DNA from: Geopsychrobacter electrodiphilus DSM 16401 | GTDB lineage: Bacteria; Desulfobacterota; Desulfuromonadia; Desulfuromonadales; Geopsychrobacteraceae | Assembly: GCF_000384395.1 (NCBI RefSeq) | Contig: NZ_ARWE01000001.1 | Coordinates: 1,762,894-1,826,893, forward strand | Reading direction: 5' to 3' | DNA length: 64,000 nucleotides | Shown here: positions 16,650 to 24,957 of the stretch, piece after piece | Numbering within the stretch: the first letter of the stretch is position 1 | How the letters are laid out: each line of letters opens with the position of its first letter | The notes under the pieces: model-generated | Told to the model about the DNA's origin: nothing | Database searches by the model: none | What the model saw: the letters and a program-made list of their open reading frames with translations, nothing else | Program-made: the position numbers and the translations under genes

Positions 16650-17591
16650 ATGTCCCTGGATCTGCTTGATGCGCCCTTGAGAATCACCTGGGACCTCTGT
16701 CCTGTGGATCAGAAACCGCTCTCGGGCCGGGACGCATTGCAGGTTGCAGATCGGCTGCTGGAAGCTGGGATTTTTTACCTGCTGTTGGATGAGCGCCCGC
16801 TGCTTCATCCCGATCTGCCGGAGATTCTGCGCCGGATGACAGCCGAAGGTTGTCAGGTCAGCCTTGTGCTCGGGGATTCCGCCGCCGAATGGGAAGCGCT
16901 TCTCGCCCTGAAAGGCAACTTCACCCTCTTTGTCGATGCCGGCTGCTGGCTGTCCAGAGAGAATGGCCTGTCGCGGCTGGAAGAGGTCTTTGCATGTTTG
17001 GCTGCCAAAGGACTGAAAGCTGCTCTTTTATGGGTCCCCGAAGCGGGCCATCTGCCTTTTCTTTACCCGCTGTTTGAGCTCTGCGCGCGCCACCAGATAA
17101 CCCGTTTTAAGTTGCCAAACCACAAGATCGGTGTTAATCCTGATCCCTCTAAAACGGCCAGAATTTTGCAGTCTGCTGATCTGTGCGTCCTGGAGCAGAT
17201 GCTGTTGGAGCACCCCCTGGCGACCGCAAATATCTCTCTTGAAGTTCATGACCTCTTTCTCTGGGAACTGCTGTTTCCGAATGGTGGCGGCGAGAGGAGC
17301 GAATATGGAGGCTGTCAAGCCGGGAACAGTCTTGGCCATGTCAGTGGAAACGGTGATCTCTGGCCCTGTTCTTCATGGCCACAAGCCTTAGGGAGTCTTC
17401 TGCAACAGGATTTGATGGTGCTCTGGGATTCTCCCCTGCGCTTTCAGGTGCGTGCCGAAGTCGACGCTGAACCCTCTGATTGTAAGGGGTGTCGCGATTA
17501 CACAATCTGTTTTGGCGGATGCCGCGGTTTGGCTCGCAGTTGCCGTAAAAACGGAGATCGTCGTGACCTGCTGTGTATCGGGCCGCGTTGA
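16650..17591 (+). CDS. SPASM-domain protein lacking the radical SAM cluster (GeoRSP partner)
   Basis: A 313-residue protein built like a radical SAM/SPASM enzyme (LRITWDLCPVDQKPLSGRDALQVADRLLEAG) but without the CX3CX2C motif: only one cysteine is left where three should be, so it cannot cleave SAM. The SPASM part is intact, with CQAG...GDLWPC and CKGCRDYTICFGGC plus further cysteines. It is probably a partner subunit of the active enzyme at 15455-16459. AGGAGG stands ten bases before ATG 16650. A degenerate radical SAM homologue beside an active one is the expected GeoRSP arrangement. Confidence 0.85.
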   Translation: MSLDLLDAPLRITWDLCPVDQKPLSGRDALQVADRLLEAGIFYLLLDERPLLHPDLPEILRRMTAEGCQVSLVLGDSAAEWEALLALKGNFTLFVDAGCWLSRENGLSRLEEVFACLAAKGLKAALLWVPEAGHLPFLYPLFELCARHQITRFKLPNHKIGVNPDPSKTARILQSADLCVLEQMLLEHPLATANISLEVHDLFLWELLFPNGGGERSEYGGCQAGNSLGHVSGNGDLWPCSSWPQALGSLLQQDLMVLWDSPLRFQVRAEVDAEPSDCKGCRDYTICFGGCRGLARSCRKNGDRRDLLCIGPR

Positions 17592-17593
17592 AA

Positions 17594-18766
17594 ATGAGTT
17601 ATTCTGAAGACATGTCAGCCCCTATTTATCTGGATAACGCGGCAACCAGCCATCCCAAACCCGAGAGCGTCTATCAAGCGACCTTCGACGCGCTCCGCGG
17701 TGGGGGGAATGCTGGTCGTGGCGCACATAGGGCCAGCTTGAGCGCGGATCGTTTGATCTTCTCCGCCCGCGAAGCTCTGGCTGCCTTCTTTGGCATCGCT
17801 GATTCAAGCCGTCTGATCTTTACCCCGAATGCCACGACTGCGATTAATACCGCGCTGTTTGGTCTGTTGAAACCGGGTGAGCGGGTCGTTACCAGCTGCA
17901 TGGAACATAATGCGGTGAGTCGCCCTCTGCGGCGCCTTGCTGATCTGGGGGTTGAGGTTGTCAAGGTCGGGGCCGACCAATCCGGACGGGTCGATCAACA
18001 GCGCCTGCGTCACGCCTGTCTCGAGTCGCCGACCCGCATGCTGGTCCTCAATCATTGTTCGAATGTTAATGGTCAATTGCAGGATATTGAGGGCCTTGGA
18101 GGTTTTTGCCGTGAAAGAAATATTCTGTTTCTGCTTGATGGCTCACAGAGTGCCGGTTCTTTCCCCCTTGATATTGAAGCGGAAAAAATAGATTTATATG
18201 CGGCTCCGGGACATAAAAATTTATTAGGCCCGGCAGGGACGGGTCTGCTTTATGTGCGTCCCGGTTTGCAGGTTGAACCCTTGACTTACGGCGGCACCGG
18301 GGCTAACAGCCATTCTGACCAGCAGCCTGAAATGATGCCGGAACGGTTTGAGAGCGGTACCCAGAATATGGTGGGGATTGCCGGATGGCTGGCGGCGGTT
18401 GAATATCTGCAAAAACAGAATCCCGCCGAATTAAGAATCGGGCTCGAACGCCATTTACGGCAGATTATTTGCGGCTTGCAGGAGATCGAGGGCGTGCGGG
18501 TTTATGCAGCCGACTCCCTTGCCCATCAGGGCGATGCTGTTTCCTTTACGGTTGAGCATATCGATCCCGCTCAAATCGGTTTTCGTCTGGATCAGGATTT
18601 TGGTATCTGCGTGCGCGTTGGTTTGCATTGCGCGCCTGAGGCCCATCGCACATTGGGAACCTACCCTCAAGGGACAGTTCGAGTGAGCCCGGGCATTTTT
18701 ACAACGGATGATGAGATTCAAAAACTGCTTTCTGCCGTTCAAATAATTTGTCTGAACAAGGGTTGA
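17594..18766 (+). CDS. cysteine desulfurase/selenocysteine lyase-like PLP enzyme
   Basis: A 390-residue class V aminotransferase-fold enzyme. IYLDNAATSHPKP opens the domain, the PLP lysine is in APGHKNLLGPAGTG, and the catalytic cysteine is in RVGLHCAPEAHRTLGT. This 'HCAP' form belongs to the desulfurase subfamily that has been linked by comparative genomics to selenium-dependent hydroxylases, distinct from IscS. It starts 2 bases after the SPASM gene; ATG 17612 is an alternative. With YedE upstream it supports a sulfur- or selenium-handling role for the operon, though substrate specificity cannot be read from sequence. Confidence 0.82.
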   Translation: MSYSEDMSAPIYLDNAATSHPKPESVYQATFDALRGGGNAGRGAHRASLSADRLIFSAREALAAFFGIADSSRLIFTPNATTAINTALFGLLKPGERVVTSCMEHNAVSRPLRRLADLGVEVVKVGADQSGRVDQQRLRHACLESPTRMLVLNHCSNVNGQLQDIEGLGGFCRERNILFLLDGSQSAGSFPLDIEAEKIDLYAAPGHKNLLGPAGTGLLYVRPGLQVEPLTYGGTGANSHSDQQPEMMPERFESGTQNMVGIAGWLAAVEYLQKQNPAELRIGLERHLRQIICGLQEIEGVRVYAADSLAHQGDAVSFTVEHIDPAQIGFRLDQDFGICVRVGLHCAPEAHRTLGTYPQGTVRVSPGIFTTDDEIQKLLSAVQIICLNKG

Positions 18767-18809
18767 GCCTGAATTTGCACTTCATTCATGGATTAAAGGA
18801 GACGTCACA

Positions 18810-19079
18810 ATGCGTATCACCCAAACTTTATTTACAGTTCTGCTGGTCAGTTTGCTGATCGCCTGCTCATTGCCTCCCGATAAGCCGGTCACACGTAAGG
18901 AACTCGCCCAATCCAACATCTATCGGAACTACAAAATTGAAGAATCTCCCGAGGAGGTGTTGAACGCTCTCAACATGGAGGGGGAGGTGGTTTTGCGTGG
19001 TGAATATATGAACCGTCCCGTCTATATCAAGGTTCTTGCTACTGCGGATGGTCTTGAAATTTCCTCATATGATCGTTGA
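18810..19079 (+). CDS. small lipoprotein of unknown function
   Basis: An 89-residue protein with a clear signal peptide and lipobox SLLIACSL, followed by a short charged domain (KELAQSNIYRNYKIEESPEEVLNALNMEGEVVLRGEYMNRPVYIKV). AAAGGAGA stands upstream of ATG 18810. I do not recognise the family. It lies 43 bases after the desulfurase-like gene and may be the last gene of the long operon, or a separate unit. Confidence 0.6.
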   Translation: MRITQTLFTVLLVSLLIACSLPPDKPVTRKELAQSNIYRNYKIEESPEEVLNALNMEGEVVLRGEYMNRPVYIKVLATADGLEISSYDR

Positions 19080-19140
19080 TTTTTATAATGTAATGTCCAG
19101 CGTTTGATAACGAGGGCTTATTGATAAGGTGGTTGCCACG

Positions 19141-20454
19141 ATGAAAACATATGTTCTGGATACCAATGTTCTGCTGCATGATCCTCAGGCCATTTTTCGA
19201 TTTGAAGATAACAATGTCATCCTGCCGCTAACCGTGGTTGAGGAGATCGATCGGTTTAAGAAGGAGCAGAGTGAAACCGGGCGTAATGCCCGGCAAATAT
19301 CGCGTATTATTGATGGCTTTCGCGGCCAGGGGAAACTCCTCGACGGTGTGCTTCTGCCCGGTGGCGGCCTGTTCAAAATAGCTATCTATCGTGAAGAAGC
19401 GATGAAACGTCTGCCGCCCGAACTCCAGGTCGATCAGGGAGACAACCGGATCCTCGCCGTCGCCCAGGAACTGGTCGAAGCCGGCAATACCGATATTTTC
19501 TTTATCACCAAAGATATTAATCTGCGGATCAAAGCGGATACCATCGGCCTGCGTGCCGAAGACTACGAATCCGATAAGGTTGCTATTGACGATCTTTATT
19601 CCGGGACCTCCGAGTTGCTGGTCAGCTCGGATGAGGTTGATCAATTCTACAAATCCGGGGAACTCGCCCTTGGGGGCGAATATTTATCCAACCAGGGGAT
19701 AACCCTGATTGATGCCGGGAATCCATCCCATTCGGCGATCGGCCGCTACGATGCGATCCAGCAAAAGCTTCGGCCTCTGCTGAGGCCCCCCAAGGATGGT
19801 ATCTGGGGAATTCATCCTCGCAATCGCGAACAGCAGTTTGCGCTTGATCTGTTGCTCAATGACGATATCCGGGTGGTTTCACTGGTCGGTAAGGCCGGGA
19901 CAGGTAAAACACTCCTGGCGATCGCGGCGGGCCTGCTCAAGACGGCTGATGAGTCGGTCTACAGCCGCCTGCTGGTGTCGCGTCCAGTCTTCCCCATGGG
20001 GCGTGATCTGGGGTTTTTGCCGGGCGATCTTGAGGAGAAACTGGCGCCCTGGATGCAACCGATTTTCGATAACGTTGAGCTTCTTCTTTCCAGTGTTGAA
20101 GAGGGGGGAAAACGCAAACGGGGCTATCGTGAACTGATCGATCTTGGTTTGATGGAGATCGAGCCTTTGACCTATATTCGCGGCCGTTCTATTCCCCATC
20201 AGTATCTCATTGTCGATGAAGCGCAAAACCTGACGCCGCACGAGATTAAAACAATTATTACCCGCGCCGGGGAGGGGACCAAGGTCGTCCTGACCGGCGA
20301 TCCCTATCAGATCGATAATCCCTACATCGATTCTTCAAGTAACGGTTTAAGTTACGCCGTCGAACGACTCAAAGGACAAGACATCGCCGGTCATATGACC
20401 CTGACAAAAGGGGAGCGTTCCGCCCTGGCCGAACTGGCCGCGAATCTGCTTTGA
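19141..20454 (+). CDS. PIN-PhoH family ATPase
   Basis: A 437-residue fusion. The N-terminal PIN nuclease domain has acidic residues in VLDTNVLLHD and EEIDRFK. The C-terminal PhoH ATPase domain has Walker A GKAGTGKT (about residue 255) and Walker B LIVDEAQNLTPHEIKTI, and ends with LTGDPYQIDNPYID. This is the PhoH2-like architecture thought to act on RNA as nuclease/helicase. I start at ATG 19141, 12 bases inside a longer GTG frame, because MKTYVLDTN is the usual beginning. It is followed after 7 bases by tsaD. Confidence 0.93.
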   Translation: MKTYVLDTNVLLHDPQAIFRFEDNNVILPLTVVEEIDRFKKEQSETGRNARQISRIIDGFRGQGKLLDGVLLPGGGLFKIAIYREEAMKRLPPELQVDQGDNRILAVAQELVEAGNTDIFFITKDINLRIKADTIGLRAEDYESDKVAIDDLYSGTSELLVSSDEVDQFYKSGELALGGEYLSNQGITLIDAGNPSHSAIGRYDAIQQKLRPLLRPPKDGIWGIHPRNREQQFALDLLLNDDIRVVSLVGKAGTGKTLLAIAAGLLKTADESVYSRLLVSRPVFPMGRDLGFLPGDLEEKLAPWMQPIFDNVELLLSSVEEGGKRKRGYRELIDLGLMEIEPLTYIRGRSIPHQYLIVDEAQNLTPHEIKTIITRAGEGTKVVLTGDPYQIDNPYIDSSSNGLSYAVERLKGQDIAGHMTLTKGERSALAELAANLL

Positions 20455-20461
20455 ACTTCTC

Positions 20462-21484
20462 ATGTTAGTTTTAGCAATCGAAACCTCGTGCGATGAGACC
20501 GCGGTTGCCGTCGTGCGTGATGGCCGTGAAATTCTGGCGAATCTGATTGTCTCCCAGATTGATATCCACGCCCGTTTTGGGGGTGTTGTCCCCGAACTTG
20601 CCTCCCGCCAACATCTGCAGGCGATCTGTCCTCTGGTGGATGCCGCGTTAGCAGAGGCCGGCACCAGCCTGGAGCAGATAGAAGGGATCGCGGTGACCCG
20701 CGGACCCGGTCTCATCGGGGCACTGCTGGTTGGGGTCGCCTATGCCAAGGCGATCGCTTTTGCGCGGCAGATTCCACTGGTCGGGGTGCACCATATTGAG
20801 GGGCACATCCTCGCCGTACAACTGGAGAAACTGGTTGAGTTTCCCTATCTGGCCCTGGCGGTATCGGGCGGGCACAGTCATCTGTTCCGCGTCGAGGGCA
20901 TTGGCCAATATCAGCTGCTCGGGCGAACCATTGACGACGCCGCTGGCGAGGCTTTTGACAAGGTTGCTAAAATGCTCGGGCTGCCTTACCCGGGCGGACC
21001 GGTCATCGACCGACTGGCTAAAGTCGGGGATGCTTCCTGTGTTCGTTTCCCTCGGCCGATGCTTAAAAAACCTAATTTAGATTTCAGCTTCAGCGGGATG
21101 AAGACCGCCGTTTTGACCTATATCGAGTCGCTTAATACTCAAATCAGTGAGCAACAGACGGCGGATATCGCGGCTGCTTTCCAGGAGGCGGCTGTTGATG
21201 TTCTGGTGCAGAAAACCATGCGCGCGGCGCGACAGGAAGGGCTGTCACGAATAGTGGTTGCTGGCGGCGTGGCCTGTAACTCCGGTCTGCGAAGCGAATT
21301 CAGCGCTGCGTGCCGCAAGGAATGTATTGACGTTTATTTCCCTTCACCGCTACTCTGCAGTGACAATGCTGCCATGTTAGCTGTTGCTGGAGACGCCTAC
21401 CTTGAACGAGGTTACCGTAGCGCATCCGACCTGAATGCTGTTTCGAACTGGCCGCTGCCTGAAGCGGCGCTCCATTTTATTTAA
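20462..21484 (+). CDS. tsaD: tRNA threonylcarbamoyladenosine transferase TsaD
   Basis: Transfers the threonylcarbamoyl group to A37 of ANN-decoding tRNAs, with TsaB and TsaE (not in this window). The family signature is complete: ETSCDETAVAVV at the N terminus, metal-binding HHIEGH near residue 112, SGGHSHL, and DDAAGEAFDKVAKMLGLPYPGG. Length of 340 residues is normal. Its product nucleoside is the substrate of MtaB, encoded at 1433-2728. Start ATG 20462 follows the PhoH gene by 7 bases. Confidence 0.97.
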   Translation: MLVLAIETSCDETAVAVVRDGREILANLIVSQIDIHARFGGVVPELASRQHLQAICPLVDAALAEAGTSLEQIEGIAVTRGPGLIGALLVGVAYAKAIAFARQIPLVGVHHIEGHILAVQLEKLVEFPYLALAVSGGHSHLFRVEGIGQYQLLGRTIDDAAGEAFDKVAKMLGLPYPGGPVIDRLAKVGDASCVRFPRPMLKKPNLDFSFSGMKTAVLTYIESLNTQISEQQTADIAAAFQEAAVDVLVQKTMRAARQEGLSRIVVAGGVACNSGLRSEFSAACRKECIDVYFPSPLLCSDNAAMLAVAGDAYLERGYRSASDLNAVSNWPLPEAALHFI

Positions 21485-21508
21485 GATTTAATTGTCGGAG
21501 GGTTCGTC

Positions 21509-21985
21509 ATGTGGCGGCGTTGGTCTTTCTTTAGGCAATTCAAGCTCAATCTGATTCGCCTTCTGCGCCTGCAGGATTCGCCGCATCGTATCGCCCGAGG
21601 TCTGGCCCTTGGACTTTTTTTAGGGATGACGCCCACCTTCGGCGTGCAGATGTTGTTAGCGCTGTTTGCGGCGATCCTGCTGCGTGAGAACAAGCTGTCC
21701 GCGGTGGTCGGTGTCTGGGTCACCAATCCGGTTACGGCGCCGTTTATTTACGGTCTCGAATATGAAACCGGGCGAATTCTGCTCGGGCTTCCTCATCCTG
21801 CACTGGGGATGGAGTTTAACTATCAGTTTTTACAGAAGTTTGGCTGGCAGGTCATTACCCCCCTCTGCCTTGGAAGTCTTCTTTTCGGCCTTGCTTCGGC
21901 CTTCATTGGTTATGGCATTGTTATAAAATTTATTCCGGTAATGCGGAAATGGCGAATTAAACGCTGGCCTCGCGGCCGCAGATAG
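21509..21985 (+). CDS. DUF2062 membrane protein
   Basis: A 158-residue protein with two or three membrane helices. The DUF2062 pattern is clear: SPHRIARGLALGLFLGMTPTFGVQML near residue 27, then NKLSAVVGVWVTNPVTAPFIYGLEYETGRILLG. The function of this domain is not known. ATG 21509 has GGAGG upstream. It sits between tsaD and rsmA with short gaps, so probably the same transcript. Confidence 0.85.
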   Translation: MWRRWSFFRQFKLNLIRLLRLQDSPHRIARGLALGLFLGMTPTFGVQMLLALFAAILLRENKLSAVVGVWVTNPVTAPFIYGLEYETGRILLGLPHPALGMEFNYQFLQKFGWQVITPLCLGSLLFGLASAFIGYGIVIKFIPVMRKWRIKRWPRGRR

Positions 21986-22000
21986 ATTGCAACAAACCCT

Positions 22001-22798
22001 ATGGAATACCGGACAAAAAAACGTTTCGGCCAACATTTTCTGAATGATCAATCTGTGATCGATCAGATTCTGCAGGCTGCAAATATCTGCAAGACTGATC
22101 GTTGTGTTGAAATAGGACCAGGCCTGGGTGTGTTGACCGAGTATCTGCTTGACGCTGCGGCCCAGGTTGACGTTTTTGAAATTGATCGCGACCTGATTGC
22201 GCGCCTCCAGCAACGCCAGGACCCACGCCTGATCGTTCATGCTGGCGATATTCTGAAGGCCAATCTTGCTACGCTCCTGACTGCTCCTCCCTATACCCTG
22301 GTCGCCAATCTGCCTTACAATATTTCGAGTCAGGTCGTTTTCCTGCTGATTGAAAATCGACACCTCTTTTCACGCATGGTCCTGATGTTTCAAAAAGAGG
22401 TCGGAGACCGCCTGTGCGCCCAACCTGGCTGTAAAGACTATGGAATCCTCTCCGTCCTTTGCCAGCTCTGGTTCGATGTTGAACCGGTCGTTGAAGTTAG
22501 CCCCGAGTCTTTTTCTCCTCCTCCTAAGGTTGATTCTCTGGTTTTGCTTTTTTCGCCCCTCGGTGCGCCTCGGGTTGATCCAATCGAGTTCGGTTTCTTT
22601 ACCAAGGTCGTCAAGGCCGCGTTCACGCAAAGACGCAAACAGCTTCGCAACAGCATGATGGCGGGGAACTTCACGCGCGAAGAGGTCGATGCCGGCCTGT
22701 CCGCCGCCGAGATTCTGCCGTCACGTCGAGGTGAAAGCCTTGATCTATCTGATTTCTCGCGTCTCACCAGGGCACTTTATGCGCTCCGCTTTCCTTAA
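22001..22798 (+). CDS. rsmA: 16S rRNA dimethyladenosine transferase RsmA (KsgA)
   Basis: Dimethylates two adjacent adenosines near the 3' end of 16S rRNA during small-subunit assembly. Motifs: KKRFGQHFLNDQSVIDQIL at the N terminus, SAM site VEIGPGLGVLTEYLL, and the catalytic NLPYNISSQVVF (NLPY). Length of 265 residues is normal. ATG 22001 starts 16 bases after the DUF2062 gene. The small-RNA region 22908-23137 follows. Confidence 0.97.
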   Translation: MEYRTKKRFGQHFLNDQSVIDQILQAANICKTDRCVEIGPGLGVLTEYLLDAAAQVDVFEIDRDLIARLQQRQDPRLIVHAGDILKANLATLLTAPPYTLVANLPYNISSQVVFLLIENRHLFSRMVLMFQKEVGDRLCAQPGCKDYGILSVLCQLWFDVEPVVEVSPESFSPPPKVDSLVLLFSPLGAPRVDPIEFGFFTKVVKAAFTQRRKQLRNSMMAGNFTREEVDAGLSAAEILPSRRGESLDLSDFSRLTRALYALRFP

Positions 22799-22907
22799 GG
22801 GCTCCCCCCTTGTTTATCCTGGCCGGTCAGGTCAATACTGGAGACTTGGAGGGCAGTGTTTTGAGGTTTAACCCGGGGAGGCCGTGAGTCAGGTGAAAAG
22901 AATAGCC

Positions 22908-22937
22908 TCGACAGCTCTTTTAAGCCTGTGGTATAGG
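22908..22937 (+). promoter_or_regulatory. sigma-70-type promoter of the small RNA
   Basis: TCGACA (22908-22913) and TATAGG (22932-22937) are separated by 18 bases. The first differs from TTGACA at one position. Transcription would begin near 22944, 110 bases after the rsmA stop region and well before panB, matching a free-standing small RNA that ends at the terminator near 23135. Confidence 0.55.
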
Positions 22938-22943
22938 GTTAGA

Positions 22944-23135
22944 CGTTTTTTCAGAGGAGAGCAGTCTTCTCGTGCGTGGGGGGCCCGGGACTCGTACCGG
23001 AGCCATGATCACCCCACGCGACACAAGCATATACTGCCTGGATCCACGGTGACCGGGACGGAAAGCAATAGCACTCACAGTTTGAGAGGCACCCTCGCGA
23101 CCTGTGTATGCCTTCCGTCAATGGAAGGTTTTTTT
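22944..23135 (+). ncRNA. ssrS: probable 6S RNA
   Basis: A non-coding stretch of about 190 bases with its own promoter and terminator, which is the size of 6S RNA, the RNA polymerase-binding regulator of stationary phase. Segments resemble proteobacterial 6S RNA as I remember it: CCGGAGCCATGAT on the 5' side of the central bubble, and GACGGAAAGC on the 3' side of the apical part. GCGTGGGG (22973-22980) can pair with CCCCACGC (23012-23019). I could not fold it fully, so the family call needs a covariance search. An untranslated leader of panB is the alternative. Confidence 0.5.
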
Positions 23136-23137
23136 GT
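23111..23137 (+). terminator. intrinsic terminator before panB
   Basis: CCTTCC (23111-23116), loop GTCAAT, GGAAGG (23123-23128), then seven T and further T-rich sequence. It ends the small RNA and leaves 22 bases before the panB start, so panB must be transcribed by read-through or from a promoter inside this stretch. Confidence 0.8.
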
Positions 23138-23158
23138 TTTTAGATAAGGTGATCTGTT

Positions 23159-23962
23159 GTGAAACCAAAAAAAACGATTCTCGACATTGCATTAATGAAG
23201 CAGTCAGGTGAGAAAATCAGCATATTGACCGCCTACGATTACCCCTTCGCCCAGTTGATGGATCAAGCGGGCATCGATGTGATTCTGGTCGGTGATTCCG
23301 TCGCTACGGTATTTTCAGGGCATGAAAATACCTTGCCGGTGACTATGGATGAAATGATCTATCACACCCGGCCCGTGGTACGCGCTGCAAAACATGCGCT
23401 GGTCGTTGCGGATATGCCTTTCATGTCCTATCAGATCGATCTGGCTGATGCTCGCCGCAACGCCGGCCGCCTGATCAAGGAAGCTGGGGCTCAGGCGGTT
23501 AAACTGGAAGGCGGCCAGAATATTGCCGCCACCATCGCCGCGATTACCGAAATAGATATCCCGGTTATGGCGCACATTGGACTGACGCCGCAATCCATAC
23601 ATCGTATGGGCGGGTTCAAGGTTCAGGGACGCCAGGATGCCCAGGCGGCGCAGCTTATGGCGGATGCCAAAGCGGTTGAGGCCGCTGGCGCTTTTGCCGT
23701 TGTGCTTGAAGGGATTCCGGCACATCTGGCTGCCCAGGTCACGGCGGCCTTGAGTATCCCGACCATCGGTATCGGTGCCGGCGCCGGCTGCGATGGTCAG
23801 GTGCTGGTTATTCACGATATCCTCGGTTTGTGTGACAAATATTCACCCAAGTTTGTCAAGCGCTTCGCCGATGTCCAGCAAATCATCAGCGACGGTATCG
23901 GCGAGTACATCAGCGAAGTCAAAAGCGGAGCCTTTCCGACTGCAGAACACAGCTTCAAGTAA
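23159..23962 (+). CDS. panB: 3-methyl-2-oxobutanoate hydroxymethyltransferase PanB
   Basis: First committed step of pantothenate synthesis: transfers a hydroxymethyl group from methylene-THF to 2-oxoisovalerate giving ketopantoate. Motifs: [25 protein letters not shown] with magnesium-binding Asp, [19 protein letters not shown], and [10 protein letters not shown]-type ending ([18 protein letters not shown]). Length 267 is normal. Starts at GTG 23159 just after AAGGTGAT. Paired with panC 11 bases downstream. Confidence 0.96.
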   Translation: MKPKKTILDIALMKQSGEKISILTAYDYPFAQLMDQAGIDVILVGDSVATVFSGHENTLPVTMDEMIYHTRPVVRAAKHALVVADMPFMSYQIDLADARRNAGRLIKEAGAQAVKLEGGQNIAATIAAITEIDIPVMAHIGLTPQSIHRMGGFKVQGRQDAQAAQLMADAKAVEAAGAFAVVLEGIPAHLAAQVTAALSIPTIGIGAGAGCDGQVLVIHDILGLCDKYSPKFVKRFADVQQIISDGIGEYISEVKSGAFPTAEHSFK

Positions 23963-23973
23963 GGGTTCCGGGT

Positions 23974-24819
23974 ATGATTATCATAAATTCTGTCTCCGAA
24001 ATGCAGCGCTGGAGCCAGGAGCAGAAAGCTGCAGGTAAAACCATCGCCTTTGTTCCGACCATGGGGTTTCTGCATGCCGGCCATCATTCACTCCTGGTCG
24101 AAGGACGTAATCGAGGAGATCTTCTGGTCTTGTCGATTTTTGTCAACCCGGCGCAGTTTGGCGTCGGTGAAGATCTTGATGTCTATCCGCGTGATCTTTG
24201 CGCCGACACCCAACTGGCGGCCGAAGCCGGGGTGAATGTGATCTTCGCGCCGACAGTTGCGTCGATGTACCCTCGGGGATATACCACCTGGGTCGATGTC
24301 GAAGGGATCACTGATATTCTCTGCGGAGCCAGTCGCCCCGGCCACTTTCGCGGCGTGACGACGGTGGTCAGCAAGCTGTTCAACATCATCCAGCCCGATG
24401 TCGCCCTTTTCGGGTGCAAGGATTTTCAACAGTTGGCCGTGATTCGACGCATGGTGCTTGATCTGAACATGCTGGTCGAGATTATCGGCATGCCGATTGT
24501 GCGCGAGGCAGACGGTCTGGCCCTGAGTTCTCGCAACAGCTACCTTTCTCCGGAGGAGCGACGTCAGGCCCTTTCCTTGTCAGCCTCACTTGCCCTTGCG
24601 CGCCGGCTCGCCGCTGAAGGGCTGCGTGACAGCGCGGCAATTATCGCGCGCGTGCGAGATCTGATCAGCATGAACCCTGCGACCCGCATCGATTATCTCC
24701 AGATCTGTCATCAATTCAGTCTGCAGGTTCAAGCGCAGATCGATGCTGATTCCGTGTTACTGCTCGCGGTTTTTATCGGGAAAACGCGTCTGATCGACAA
24801 CAGCTTGCTGCTCGGTTGA
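23974..24819 (+). CDS. panC: pantothenate synthetase PanC
   Basis: Condenses pantoate and beta-alanine using ATP. The nucleotide motif reads FVPTMGFLHAGHHSLL (the usual PTMGALHxGH with Phe for Ala), followed by SIFVNPAQFGVGEDLDVYPRD, GHFRGVTTVVSKLFNI, DVALFGCKDFQQL and the KMSKS-like LALSSRNSYLS. Length 281 is normal. Forms a panBC operon. In GCKDFQQL the second position differs from the usual FGEKDxQQ (Cys-Lys for Glu-Lys), a minor oddity. Confidence 0.95.
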   Translation: MIIINSVSEMQRWSQEQKAAGKTIAFVPTMGFLHAGHHSLLVEGRNRGDLLVLSIFVNPAQFGVGEDLDVYPRDLCADTQLAAEAGVNVIFAPTVASMYPRGYTTWVDVEGITDILCGASRPGHFRGVTTVVSKLFNIIQPDVALFGCKDFQQLAVIRRMVLDLNMLVEIIGMPIVREADGLALSSRNSYLSPEERRQALSLSASLALARRLAAEGLRDSAAIIARVRDLISMNPATRIDYLQICHQFSLQVQAQIDADSVLLLAVFIGKTRLIDNSLLLG

Positions 24820-24957
24820 CTCCGAAACTGAGTGACGGCGTAACCTGATGCCAAAATCAAATGATTACGGAGACGGGGTTGTGATTGCTCTGTGCTGGAT
24901 ACTTTCGGAAATTGTCGCGCTGACAACCTCAGACCCTGAAGCTTAAGGCTGATCTCT

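Noticed and set aside
22884-23147. 87-codon frame downstream of rsmA
   Set aside because: It covers the small-RNA promoter, RNA and terminator, has an odd composition (Ser/Arg/His-rich) and no family resemblance.
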